From assembly GCA_900767715.1 (NCBI GenBank), contig CAAGAD010000005.1, positions 794,738 to 858,737 of the forward strand: a stretch of 64,000 nucleotides of DNA, written 5' to 3'. The notes under the pieces are model-generated. The model searched no databases, was not told the DNA's origin, and was given only the letters and a program-made list of their open reading frames with translations. The position numbers and the translations under genes were made by a program. Each line of letters opens with the position of its first letter. Positions within the stretch are counted from its first letter, which is position 1. Source of the stretch: Clostridia bacterium. Lineage in GTDB: Bacteria; Bacillota; Clostridia; Christensenellales; UBA1242. This document shows positions 26,309 to 34,837 of the stretch, piece by piece.

Positions 26309-26755
26309 TTTACCGGTGCTACCGAAACCACCCTTTCGTGTACCTGTGGCGTTGTCGTCATCGGCGATAAGATATTTCATAAAAATGCCTTGACCAATTT
26401 TCTCGTTTTGTTCAATAGTGATAGGTTGGTCGGTGTTGTTTTTTAGCAAAAAACCTAGATTGCCGTCATTGGTTGGATTGCCATAATAATCCGCGTCAAT
26501 TATGCCTACGCCGTTAGCCAAACTCATTCCGCGCTTGCCAAAACTACTGCGATTGCATAGCATCAAAAACTCGTCATCTTCGCACACAAATTTCATATTT
26601 GTGAAAACGCATTCGTGTGAGTGTGGAGCAATGGTAATTTGCACTGGACTAAAAAAGTCATAGCCGGCAGCCTTGCTCGTGGAACGCACGGGCATTGGCA
26701 CGTTATTGTTGTTGTATTTCACTGCCCAGTCGGCAACGCGTTCAAATCTTCTCAT
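26306..26755 (-). CDS. dut: dUTP diphosphatase (dUTPase)
   Basis: Hydrolyses dUTP to dUMP, keeping uracil out of DNA and supplying dTMP synthesis. 149 residues, usual for the trimeric family. Motifs in order: AAGYDFFSP (motif 1), RSSFGKRG (motif 2), GVGIIDADYYG (motif 3, with the catalytic Asp), EKIGQGIF (motif 4), and the C-terminal RKGGFGSTG (motif 5). The start at 26755 is chosen because CAGGAG lies 7 bp upstream; the ATG two codons earlier is too close to it. Own promoter, monocistronic. Confidence 0.95.
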   Translation of the reverse strand: MRRFERVADWAVKYNNNNVPMPVRSTSKAAGYDFFSPVQITIAPHSHECVFTNMKFVCEDDEFLMLCNRSSFGKRGMSLANGVGIIDADYYGNPTNDGNLGFLLKNNTDQPITIEQNEKIGQGIFMKYLIADDDNATGTRKGGFGSTGK

Positions 26756-26776
26756 ATTCATCTCCTGTATGTTTAG

Positions 26777-26806
26777 ATTATAGCACAAATTAATGCCAAC
26801 GTTCAA
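26777..26806 (-). promoter_or_regulatory. Promoter of dut
   Basis: Minus strand: TTGAAC (26806-26801), 18-bp spacer, TATAAT (26782-26777) preceded by TGTGC, an extended -10. Confidence 0.75.
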
Positions 26807-26894
26807 ACAATTTGTGAATATAGGTGTTAATCGTTTGATTAAACTTTTGTTTTTGTTGTAAAATTAGATTGAATAATAGTCAAAAAATTCCATA

Positions 26895-26923
26895 TTGACA
26901 GCGTAAAAATTTTATTATATAAT
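26895..26923 (+). promoter_or_regulatory. Promoter of the 939-residue protein gene
   Basis: TTGACA, 17-bp spacer, TATAAT: a perfect sigma-A consensus. Confidence 0.85.
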
Positions 26924-26947
26924 AAAATTGAAAAGAAGGAGACATCT

Positions 26948-29767
26948 ATGGCTACGAGTAAAGAAAATGTGCAGAAGATTTTATCTGGCGAATTAAGTTT
27001 CAATTCGGTCAAATCTCCCGAAGAGTTGAAACTCTTATACAACGCTGGCTTGACATCGAAAGATTTGCGTAAATTGGTGATTGACGGCAAAATTGACGTG
27101 CAAAGTTTAAGCGCGAAGATGCTTTACGAATTGGTGATGCGCGATGTGCTCCGCGTACGCAATGCCGAATACACAGACAACACCGTGCCGAGAGCCGTTT
27201 CAGCCGAATGGAACAATGATTTTGAAGATGAAACCAACGAAGGCAGTGTCGAAGTTGTAAACGGTGTGCCAGTTGTGTATTTAGGCAGAATTAAGAATTA
27301 TGGTTTGACTGACACTCAAAAGACCAAATTTGAAAAGGCCAACAGCAGAATGCCAAAGGTTGACCCGGCAGACATTGAAACAACCAAACCAATCGGTGAA
27401 GTAGTTGAAGATAGTGAAAGGCATACCGGTGGAGCAGTTGAACCACAAATTACTAAACTGCCTGACCCAACTGACGACGATGAGCCGGAAAACGAAAATG
27501 AAGAATCGGTAAAAAAATCTGCACCAAAGAAACCAGAGCCACCAACACCACGAGACTTCGCTATTCCAGATGGTGATGATGTTGACGAAGACGAGGACGA
27601 ATTGAATGACCCAAGCATTGCTGGTGAGTCGGTCGAAATGGGTGAAACACCAGAAGAAGAAGTCGAGGATGTCCAACGTGAGTTTTACGGACTCCCTGAA
27701 AAAATTAGGAAACATAAATATGCATTTGAGCGTGAAGACCACGTCCGCGTGCCAATCTCACTCGCTCCAACACATATCAACCTAAAATACGTTCAAAATT
27801 TTGACATCGCAACACTTGAAGCGTCGTACCAACTTTTCCTAGGTGACGCCTATGGTTCTAGCCAAGCGAAAAAATGCATTGACGACTTAAAAGGCGCGTG
27901 CAAAGACTCCAAGAGCTTGAAAGTGAACAAAATCAAGGATTCGCCAGCAAAGTTCAAGACGGCAATGGAGCGTTTAAGTTGCCTATTCACCTATGACATT
28001 GATTTGAAGAAAATCAATTACAGCGTGCTCGACAAATGGGCTCAAAAGAAATACGAAAGCGACCCTGAAAAATATAAAAAATTCTTGAAAACGATTGTTC
28101 TGCTCAACGACCCTAACAACAAGGAAATTACAGAAGCCAATCGCGACGAGATTAAGCAAGCCAAAATAAACCTTGCCAACTACATCGGCGAATACGAAGC
28201 CGATTTGCACAAAAATGATTTGGCTTATCAAAAGAAAATTAAAAGCATTCTTGATATCACAGCCGTAACCGGCGCTAGCATTGTGGGCGGTTTGGCAATG
28301 AGATATCTAATGGCGATACCTAACCATTTGGGTGACCCTTGGGGACTGTTGATGCTCTGTTTGAGTGTGAACGGCGTACCAGTGGTCGGTATTATGGCAG
28401 GTCTTGCCTTGGCAAGTGGCGCAGTGCTAGTAATTGCGAAAATCATTAAAGCCCGTATTGACAATGTCAAGAAGTACAACAAGCAAACCAAGGCTTTGAA
28501 GAAGACTGCACAAGACCTTGCCGGTCATAAACAAGGTTTGTCCGCAATTAGAAAAAAATATGCTTTAATTTCACCAGATATGTCTGCTGACGAAGTCGCT
28601 GGCATTATGGCTGATAGCGAACCAAAGACCAAAGAAGAAAAAGCCCAAGCCAAGAAAGACAAAGAAATTCTTGACGTGGAAGACGCATTGCAACTTATTG
28701 CAGACGGTGATTTGAGCAAAAGATTGTCAAAGAAAAAATCTTTGGCTGGCAAACGTAATCTAACCAAGAGAGTGGAACAACAAGTCAAAGACGACATCAT
28801 CTATGCGTTGACTCACGAAACACCTGAAACGAAAGCCATTTTAGACAATAGCGGACTGCAAGGTTTGTATGTGGCAAGACTGGCAGTTGCACTAGAACAA
28901 GCAAAGAAAGGTCAATTTGAAAGTTTGCGTGACAAACAACTCGCTTACGATTTGGCACAACTGCGAAAGGCAAATTCAAAGAAGCCGATTGTCGCTGTGG
29001 AAGTAGTTAGTCCAGAGGGCAAAAAGATTGTGGAAACCACCAAACTGGGAATGGACCGCAAACTTACGCCAGAAGAGTATGAGTCAATTCGTCAAGCCGC
29101 TCTTGAAGGCAATATCAGTGAAACCAACTTGCGCCTAGTATGTGAAGCGCAAAGAAAACTCGACGAAGAGTTTGTCATAAAAGCCTTGCAACAATCGCGT
29201 AAAGAACAAAAGAAAATTGCAACAGCCGATATGAAGGCAGAGTTGAAGGCGTTGGAGAAAAAGCAATTAACAGACGAGGACGGAAAGGTTTACACCAAGA
29301 AAGAAATTGCGAAATCTACCAAAGAAACTAAAAAAGCGTTGAAGAAAGCGGGCGACAAAGACGCGCTTGAATTAATGGAAAAAACGGCGAAAGAAAAGCA
29401 AGACCAATATCTTGCCGCTCGTCAAGCAATCATTGACCACGCACAAGAAAATGCCGAAGCAGTCGGTCACAGCACAATCATCAAGAAACTACTCGACAAC
29501 GGGGCAGAAAAAAGAGAAGCCGAAGAAACCGCTAAATTCAAAGCAAAAAAGAAAGCCGAGCAAATTGAAATCAACAAAGAAACTTGGCATCAAATGGGAC
29601 ACGAGATTGCGACCGGTCTGAAAAAATTGGGCAAATCTATTGGCAAGCCATTCCGCGCAATGTTTCCACCAAAAGATGCACAAACGGGAACAACGCTTGG
29701 TGGCAGTCCAACCAGCGCGAAAAACGCCACAAAGACAACAAAAACAAAAGGCGGAATCTCTAGATAA
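26948..29767 (+). CDS. Large membrane protein with acidic linker and Lys-rich coiled-coil tail
   Basis: 939 residues, unknown family. Residues 1-80 form a small helical domain. About 85-250 are acidic, Pro/Glu/Asp-rich and probably disordered. About 250-430 are a helical domain. Two hydrophobic segments near 434-455 and 478-502 (with a GDPWGLLML turn between) mark a membrane hairpin. The rest (about 505-905) is Lys/Glu/Ala-rich and strongly predicted by eye to be coiled coil, ending in a basic Thr/Lys tail. A perfect promoter and AAGAAGGAG suggest abundant expression. A structural or scaffolding role at the membrane is a guess from the layout only. Confidence 0.75.
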   Translation: MATSKENVQKILSGELSFNSVKSPEELKLLYNAGLTSKDLRKLVIDGKIDVQSLSAKMLYELVMRDVLRVRNAEYTDNTVPRAVSAEWNNDFEDETNEGSVEVVNGVPVVYLGRIKNYGLTDTQKTKFEKANSRMPKVDPADIETTKPIGEVVEDSERHTGGAVEPQITKLPDPTDDDEPENENEESVKKSAPKKPEPPTPRDFAIPDGDDVDEDEDELNDPSIAGESVEMGETPEEEVEDVQREFYGLPEKIRKHKYAFEREDHVRVPISLAPTHINLKYVQNFDIATLEASYQLFLGDAYGSSQAKKCIDDLKGACKDSKSLKVNKIKDSPAKFKTAMERLSCLFTYDIDLKKINYSVLDKWAQKKYESDPEKYKKFLKTIVLLNDPNNKEITEANRDEIKQAKINLANYIGEYEADLHKNDLAYQKKIKSILDITAVTGASIVGGLAMRYLMAIPNHLGDPWGLLMLCLSVNGVPVVGIMAGLALASGAVLVIAKIIKARIDNVKKYNKQTKALKKTAQDLAGHKQGLSAIRKKYALISPDMSADEVAGIMADSEPKTKEEKAQAKKDKEILDVEDALQLIADGDLSKRLSKKKSLAGKRNLTKRVEQQVKDDIIYALTHETPETKAILDNSGLQGLYVARLAVALEQAKKGQFESLRDKQLAYDLAQLRKANSKKPIVAVEVVSPEGKKIVETTKLGMDRKLTPEEYESIRQAALEGNISETNLRLVCEAQRKLDEEFVIKALQQSRKEQKKIATADMKAELKALEKKQLTDEDGKVYTKKEIAKSTKETKKALKKAGDKDALELMEKTAKEKQDQYLAARQAIIDHAQENAEAVGHSTIIKKLLDNGAEKREAEETAKFKAKKKAEQIEINKETWHQMGHEIATGLKKLGKSIGKPFRAMFPPKDAQTGTTLGGSPTSAKNATKTTKTKGGISR

Positions 29768-29783
29768 TTTCTTAAATTAAAAT

Positions 29784-29815
29784 AAAAATACGGAGAAGTG
29801 TTTTCCGTATTTTTT
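29784..29815 (+). terminator. Terminator of the 939-residue protein gene
   Basis: AAAATACGG and CCGTATTTT arms with an 11-nt loop, then T-run. Confidence 0.8.
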
Positions 29816-29820
29816 AATAA

Positions 29821-29852
29821 AAAAGACCTTGTAAATTTACAAAGTCTTTTTA
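29821..29852. terminator. Second, long AT-rich hairpin (possible hisS-like terminator)
   Basis: AAAAGACCTTGTAAA and TTTACAAAGTCTTTT form a near-perfect long stem with almost no loop. It may act from either side, about 150 bp beyond the hisS-like stop. Confidence 0.5.
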
Positions 29853-30001
29853 TATTAATTTATTTATTATTAAATAATTAAATATTTAATGTTTTTTAAT
29901 AAATTTATTTAAATAAAATATATTTTTTAATTAATTATAATTTTTCGTCATTTATTTAATTATTTAATTTTTAATAATTGCAGATAATTAAAATTAATTA
30001 A
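29853..30001. other. AT-rich block downstream of hisS-like gene
   Basis: About 150 bp almost purely A and T with repeated TTAATTAAT and AATAAATTTATT words. No gene is seen. It is one of several such blocks in the window. Confidence 0.7.
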
Positions 30002-31249
30002 TTATTTTTCAAAAATTACGATTTCTTTTTTGTTAATGTCAACGAAACCAACATAACCATTTTGCATCAGTCTATCAAGTTGAGCGCGGACATTTTTTTG
30101 CTTTAAGAATATTGCAACGTCATACTCTTTTTGCAATTCAGTCTTGTATTCGAAAACGTCCTTGCTGGTATTGTCAAGTGAGTACAACAGAGCCAATTTC
30201 TTTTCAGCAGAGACAAGCAGATTGTGTTCAGTCACGAGCATAATTGTTGGTTCGAGCCCGAGTCCAAAGCCAACCATTGGCACAGGTTCGCCGATGAATT
30301 TTTGGCTCATATTATCATATCTGCCACCGCCACCGATTGCACTGTTAAAGCCATACGCTGTGGCGTAGAACTCAAACACTGTGCCGGTGTAATAGCCTTG
30401 TCCGCGTACGATTGTGATATCGAAACGTGCGGTCATTGTGTCGGGGGCAATTTGATTGATTGTATCCACAATTAATTGTGTGTTGTGGATTAGTTCAGCG
30501 TCGATTTTGCCATTCAATGCAATAACGCCGTCAGTTTTTGTGGCAATGATTATGTCGAGCAGTTTTTCCACTTTTGTGATGTTATAACCTTTTTCAATTA
30601 GTTCGTTTGTGACGCCCTCGCGTGCAATTTTATCAAACTTGTCAAGGCTGATTGCGATATCTACTTGGTCACTTTTTTCAAAACCAACATAGTCGATAAT
30701 TGCGTTCAAGATTCTGCGGTCACTGATACGCGCTTCCACATTTCTTAGACCTACATTGTAATAGGCTTGCAAAGCGGTCGAAATGATGTCGATGTCAGCA
30801 TTGACACTGCCGTCGCCGATGATGTCCGCGTCGCATTGTGTGAATTGACGCAAGCGACCTTTTTGTGGACGTTCAGCACGGAATGATTCGTCGATTTGAA
30901 TTGATTTAAAAGGGAAAGTTAATTTCTCGCGGTTGTTGCACCAAAAGCGCACGAGTGGAACGGTTTGGTCGTATTTCAAGCCTTCCGCTGTGATGTCTTT
31001 TTCGGTGAGATTCGTGCGAGTTAGGTCAAGTTCAGCACCACGCTTGATTGTCTTGAACATTAGTTTGGTGTTTTCCCCCTCATCGCCGTTGGTAAGCCAT
31101 TCAAGGCTTTCCAAAATTGGCGTTTTGATAAGGTTGAAGCCGCTGTTCGCATATGTGCGTTTGATGATGGAAATCACTTTATCGCGCACACACATTTCGT
31201 TAGGCAAGTATTCTTTGCAACCCCTAACTGGATTTGTGCTGATTTTCAT
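30002..31249 (-). CDS. hisS: Histidyl-tRNA synthetase-like protein
   Basis: 415 residues. Seen: motif 2 region FRAERPQKGRLRQFTQCD, the HisA loop RGQGYYTGTVFE (usually RGLDYYTGTVFE), and GGGRYDNM. Motif 3 reads MVGFGLGLEPTIML: the arginine that normally follows GLE/GLD and contacts ATP is Pro. The C-terminal part after about residue 335 is a short alpha/beta domain like the anticodon-binding domain. Most likely it charges tRNA-His, but the motif 3 change leaves open a paralogue such as HisZ. AGGAGGATTT lies in the 8-bp gap after glyQS, so the two are co-transcribed under the glycine T-box. Confidence 0.78.
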   Translation of the reverse strand: MKISTNPVRGCKEYLPNEMCVRDKVISIIKRTYANSGFNLIKTPILESLEWLTNGDEGENTKLMFKTIKRGAELDLTRTNLTEKDITAEGLKYDQTVPLVRFWCNNREKLTFPFKSIQIDESFRAERPQKGRLRQFTQCDADIIGDGSVNADIDIISTALQAYYNVGLRNVEARISDRRILNAIIDYVGFEKSDQVDIAISLDKFDKIAREGVTNELIEKGYNITKVEKLLDIIIATKTDGVIALNGKIDAELIHNTQLIVDTINQIAPDTMTARFDITIVRGQGYYTGTVFEFYATAYGFNSAIGGGGRYDNMSQKFIGEPVPMVGFGLGLEPTIMLVTEHNLLVSAEKKLALLYSLDNTSKDVFEYKTELQKEYDVAIFLKQKNVRAQLDRLMQNGYVGFVDINKKEIVIFEK

Positions 31250-31257
31250 AAATCCTC

Positions 31258-32646
31258 CTACATTTTAATTTCTAGTGTTTTGTCAATATAATTCTCTAGT
31301 TCGTCGATTGGCAAGCGCACTTGTTCCATCGAGTCACGTTCACGAATAGTTACAGTATTGTCTTCCAAAGTTTGAAAATCAATCGTTACGCAATATGGAG
31401 TGCCCACTTCGTCTTGACGACGATAGCGTTTACCGATTGAGCCGGTTTCGTCATAGGAAACATTGTATTTTTTGCTTAAACGAGCATAAAGTGCTTTGGC
31501 TTGCTCGCCAAGATTTTTTTGCAAAGGTAAGACGGCAACAGTGTATGGTGCGAGTGCTGGGTGCAAATGTAAAACGGTGCGGACGTCACCGCCTTCAAGA
31601 GTCTGTTCATCATAGGCGTCGAGTAGGGTAACGAGCAAAAGTCTGTTCAAGCCGACACTTGGTTCAATGACGTAAGGAATGTATTTTTCGTTGGTCACTG
31701 GGTCGGTGTATTCCATATTTTCGCCACTGCCGTTTTGGTGCGCGGTCAAGTCGTAATTTGTGCGGTCTGCAATGCCCCACAACTCGCCCCAACCGAATGG
31801 GAATTTGTATTCAATGTCTGTCGTTGCATTGCTGTAATGGCAGAGTTCTTCTTTTTCGTGTTTTCTTAGGCGCAAATGCTCTTCATTAATGCCTAACGCT
31901 TTTAGGAAACTAACCATATAGTTTTCCCAATACTCGAACCATTCAAGGTCGGTTCCAGGTTTGCAGAAGAATTCGAGTTCCATTTGTTCAAATTCGCGTG
32001 TGCGGAAGATGAAGTTTCCTGGGGTGATTTCGTTACGGAAAGATTTGCCCACTTGCGCAATGCCGAAAGGCACGCGCAAACGCAAACTGCGTTGCACATT
32101 CTTAAAGTTGACGAATATGCCTTGTGCTGTTTCTGGGCGCAAATAGAGTTGGCTGGTGCTATCCTCGGTTACGCCTTGGAAAGTTTTGAACATAATGTTG
32201 AAGTTGCGAATGTTGGTCCAATCGTGTTTACCACAAGTTGGGCAGTTGATTGGGTGTTCGGCAATGAACTTTTCTAGTTCTTCGTTGCTCTTGCCGGCTG
32301 GGTTGAAGTCCACCTTATGCTTTGCTACATAGTTCTCGATTAGGTGATCGGCACGCTCACGAGTTTTGCACGCACGGCAGTCCATAAGTGGATCGGTCGC
32401 CTTGTTCACGTGACCGCTGACTTGCCAAACCTTTGGGTTCATCAAAATTGCGCTGTCCATTTCCACATTGTATGGATTTTCGCGCACAAATTTTGCCATA
32501 TAGGCGTTTTTAATATTATTCTTTAATGCAATTCCCAGTGGACCATAATCCCACGCGTTCGCAAGTCCGCCATAGATTTCACTGCCTTGAAAAACGAATC
32601 CACGATTCTTGCATAAATTGACGATTTTATCTAAACTTTTTTCCAT
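31258..32646 (-). CDS. glyQS: Glycyl-tRNA synthetase, homodimer type
   Basis: Attaches glycine to tRNA-Gly. 462 residues, the class II alpha2 form rather than the alpha2beta2 GlyQ/GlyS. Seen: N-terminal GSEIYGGLANAWDYGPLG, a cysteine set (CRACKT and CPTCGKHDW) that probably binds zinc, RPETAQGIFVNF, motif 2 FRNEITPGNFIFRTREFEQM, and motif 3 EPSVGLNRLLL with its arginine. AAGGAGG precedes the ATG. Expression is controlled by the T-box leader upstream. Confidence 0.95.
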   Translation of the reverse strand: MEKSLDKIVNLCKNRGFVFQGSEIYGGLANAWDYGPLGIALKNNIKNAYMAKFVRENPYNVEMDSAILMNPKVWQVSGHVNKATDPLMDCRACKTRERADHLIENYVAKHKVDFNPAGKSNEELEKFIAEHPINCPTCGKHDWTNIRNFNIMFKTFQGVTEDSTSQLYLRPETAQGIFVNFKNVQRSLRLRVPFGIAQVGKSFRNEITPGNFIFRTREFEQMELEFFCKPGTDLEWFEYWENYMVSFLKALGINEEHLRLRKHEKEELCHYSNATTDIEYKFPFGWGELWGIADRTNYDLTAHQNGSGENMEYTDPVTNEKYIPYVIEPSVGLNRLLLVTLLDAYDEQTLEGGDVRTVLHLHPALAPYTVAVLPLQKNLGEQAKALYARLSKKYNVSYDETGSIGKRYRRQDEVGTPYCVTIDFQTLEDNTVTIRERDSMEQVRLPIDELENYIDKTLEIKM

Positions 32647-32693
32647 AATTTAACCTCCTTATTTAGAATTAACCATCATTCAGTCTGCTGGAA

Positions 32694-32731
32694 ATAAAAA
32701 ATCCCCACGCAAACTTATTGCATAGGGACGA
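32694..32731 (-). terminator. T-box-controlled terminator of glyQS
   Basis: Minus strand: GTCCCTATGC pairs with GCGTGGGGAT, then TTTTTT. It is the attenuator that forms when tRNA-Gly is charged. Confidence 0.8.
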
Positions 32732-32850
32732 TAAATACTTACCGCGGTTCCACCCTAATTGGTATAAACCCTCTTTTTTCTTCGTATCGTCAAGAGAAAC
32801 GAGTGCCATTTTCGCACTTCCAAGCAAATCGCCACTTTGCTTATTGGATT
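32694..32850 (-). promoter_or_regulatory. Glycine T-box leader with a very short Stem I
   Basis: The T-box proper is AGGGTGGAACCGCGG (32756-32742). Its TGGA would pair with the UCCA end expected of tRNA-Gly (U73). The leader is short: about 110 nt from predicted start to T-box. The first hairpin (TCCAA/TTGGA with GCAAA/TTTGC inside, 32848-32819) has a 7-nt loop GTGGCGA that holds GGC, a glycine codon matching anticodon GCC, so the specifier would sit in a terminal loop. A second hairpin (AGTGC/GCACT) and a CTCTT/AAGAG stem (Stem III) follow. Reads tRNA-Gly charging and controls glyQS-hisS. Confidence 0.85.
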
Positions 32851-32856
32851 ACATTA

Positions 32857-32885
32857 ATTATATGATTATGAAAGCAAAAAGTCAA
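32857..32885 (-). promoter_or_regulatory. Promoter of glyQS-hisS
   Basis: Minus strand: TTGACT (32885-32880), 17-bp spacer, TATAAT (32862-32857). Predicted start near 32850. Confidence 0.8.
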
Positions 32886-32897
32886 TAGATTTAAAAT

Positions 32898-34727
32898 TTA
32901 TTTTTCCACATTGTCGGGGCTGTTGAAACTATCGTAAACGTTTTTCGCCACCGTTTTGCTAATACCTTTTGTGCTTTCAAGGTCTGTTAGAGACGCTTGC
33001 TTGATGTTTTGCAAGGTCTTGTATTTGTCCAAAAGAATGCGTCTTGTGGTAGGGCCGACGCCCTTGATTCCCACAAGCCCGCCTTTGTACTCGCTCTTGT
33101 CGCGGAGCAAGCGGTTAAAGGTTATGGCGGTGCGGTGCGCCTCGTCACGCGCCAGTTGTAATACTCGCAAAGCGTAACTGCCGTGTGGCAATAGAATAGA
33201 GCGTTCGCTCTTTGGGGTGAACACTTCTTCTAGTCGTTTGGCAAGTGAAATGATTTCACCATCATATCCAAATTCCTTTTTCACTTCTAGGGCGGCGGAG
33301 AGTTGACCTTTACCACCATCGATTACGATTAGGTCAGGTTTCGAACTGAAACTGATGTCCTCGCTGTCAAACTCGCTAAATCTGCGCCTCAAGGTTTCGC
33401 GCATACTTTCAAAGTCGTCAATGAAATCTACCGAATTGATTTTGAATTTGCGGTAATGCTTCGGCGCTTTTTTGCCACCGATTAACACACTCATACTGCT
33501 CACCGTGCTTGTGCCAAAGGTGTTGGAAATATCGTAACACTCGATTCGGTTTGGCACTCGGTCAAGGTTTAGTTCACGTTTGAGAATCTCGAGCGCGCCG
33601 GTGGACTGGTCGTATTCTTTCTTTTCAATCGATATATTTTTTTCCAAATGCAGTTTAGAATTTTCCACACACATATTTAAGAGCGTTTTTTTCACGCCTT
33701 TTTGCGCAAATTCGTATTTAAAATGCTTATTATATTTTTTTTGCACCATTTCGCATAAAATTGTATCATCAATTTCGCACGAAAGTATAACCGCGTCACA
33801 AGTGTATGCGTTAATTTGATAGTATTGTGACAAAAATTCGGCTAAAAATTCGCCCTTTGTGAGAGAATAGTCTTTCACAGTGAAACTGTTGACACCAATC
33901 ATTCGCCCACCGCGCACCACCATAACGCAAAGAGCGGTTTGTTCGCCGTTGGAATAAATGTCGAAAATATCGTAATTGACAATGGTCGGTAATTGGGTGA
34001 CAACTTTTTCTTTTAAGCGAGAAAGCATTTTCAGTGAGTCGCGAAGTTTGATTGCTGTTTCATAGTTTTCGCTCTCGCTGGCGATTGCCATTTTCTCACG
34101 CAAAATGTTTTCAATCTTTTCAGTGTCGCCGTGCAAAAACTTGACCGCGTCGTTCACAATCTGGTTGTAGTCGTCCTTGCTTATTTTTTTGGCGCAAGGA
34201 GCGGAGCATAGGTGCATATCGTAGAAAATGCAAGGGCGAATCGGTTTGCTTGTAGGCGTGATGTGTAGGTTGCATTTGACGAGCGGGTAGGCGTAGTTGA
34301 TAGTTTCCAAAATATCTTTGGCGGAAATGCCTGCAAAGTATGGGCCAAAGAAGATGTCCTTATTGTTCATCTTGCGCGTTAGGTCAAATTTTGGAAAGGG
34401 TGCGCGCTTGTTGAGTCGAATGTATTGGAAATTTTTGTTGTCTTTTAAAAGAATGTTATAGAATGGCTGATATTTTTTTATGAGAGTGTTTTCGAGCGCA
34501 AGTGCGTCATATTCGCTATTAACCACGAAAAAGTCAAAGTCACAAATGTGGTCAACCATATGTTGAACCTTGGGCAACTTTTCCGTGTTGAAGAAATATT
34601 GACTTACACGATTTTTCAGTTTCTTTGCCTTGCCTACATAAATGACAGTGCCTTGGTTGTCTTTCATAATATAGACACCGGGTTTTAATGGCAAGGTTTT
34701 AATTTTTTGCTCGATAGTGGAATTCAT
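32898..34727 (-). CDS. uvrC: UvrABC excinuclease subunit C
   Basis: Makes the two incisions around a DNA lesion in nucleotide excision repair, acting with UvrA and UvrB. 609 residues, full length. Domains in order: GIY-YIG nuclease (GVYIMKDNQGTVIYVGKAK region, residues about 17-36), a Cys-containing linker (CIFYDMHLCSAPC), the UVR motif that binds UvrB (about 200-235), the RNase H-like C-terminal nuclease (with IDGGKGQL), and two helix-hairpin-helix motifs (GIKGVGPTTRRILL and TKGISKTVAKNVY). TATAAT ends 6 bp before the ATG with no ribosome site, so its mRNA should be leaderless. No terminator is seen between it and the glyQS promoter. Confidence 0.96.
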   Translation of the reverse strand: MNSTIEQKIKTLPLKPGVYIMKDNQGTVIYVGKAKKLKNRVSQYFFNTEKLPKVQHMVDHICDFDFFVVNSEYDALALENTLIKKYQPFYNILLKDNKNFQYIRLNKRAPFPKFDLTRKMNNKDIFFGPYFAGISAKDILETINYAYPLVKCNLHITPTSKPIRPCIFYDMHLCSAPCAKKISKDDYNQIVNDAVKFLHGDTEKIENILREKMAIASESENYETAIKLRDSLKMLSRLKEKVVTQLPTIVNYDIFDIYSNGEQTALCVMVVRGGRMIGVNSFTVKDYSLTKGEFLAEFLSQYYQINAYTCDAVILSCEIDDTILCEMVQKKYNKHFKYEFAQKGVKKTLLNMCVENSKLHLEKNISIEKKEYDQSTGALEILKRELNLDRVPNRIECYDISNTFGTSTVSSMSVLIGGKKAPKHYRKFKINSVDFIDDFESMRETLRRRFSEFDSEDISFSSKPDLIVIDGGKGQLSAALEVKKEFGYDGEIISLAKRLEEVFTPKSERSILLPHGSYALRVLQLARDEAHRTAITFNRLLRDKSEYKGGLVGIKGVGPTTRRILLDKYKTLQNIKQASLTDLESTKGISKTVAKNVYDSFNSPDNVEK

Positions 34728-34733
34728 AATTAA

Positions 34734-34761
34734 ATTATATCATAAAATAAATATTTGTAAA
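34734..34761 (-). promoter_or_regulatory. Promoter of uvrC (leaderless)
   Basis: Minus strand: TTTACA (34761-34756), 16-bp spacer, TATAAT (34739-34734) preceded by TGA. The start codon is exactly where transcription should begin. Confidence 0.75.
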
Positions 34762-34837
34762 ATTAAAAATAAAATATTAAAAAAATAATTAATATTTAAA
34801 ATGTACTAAAATAATTAATAGATTAATAAAATATTGT

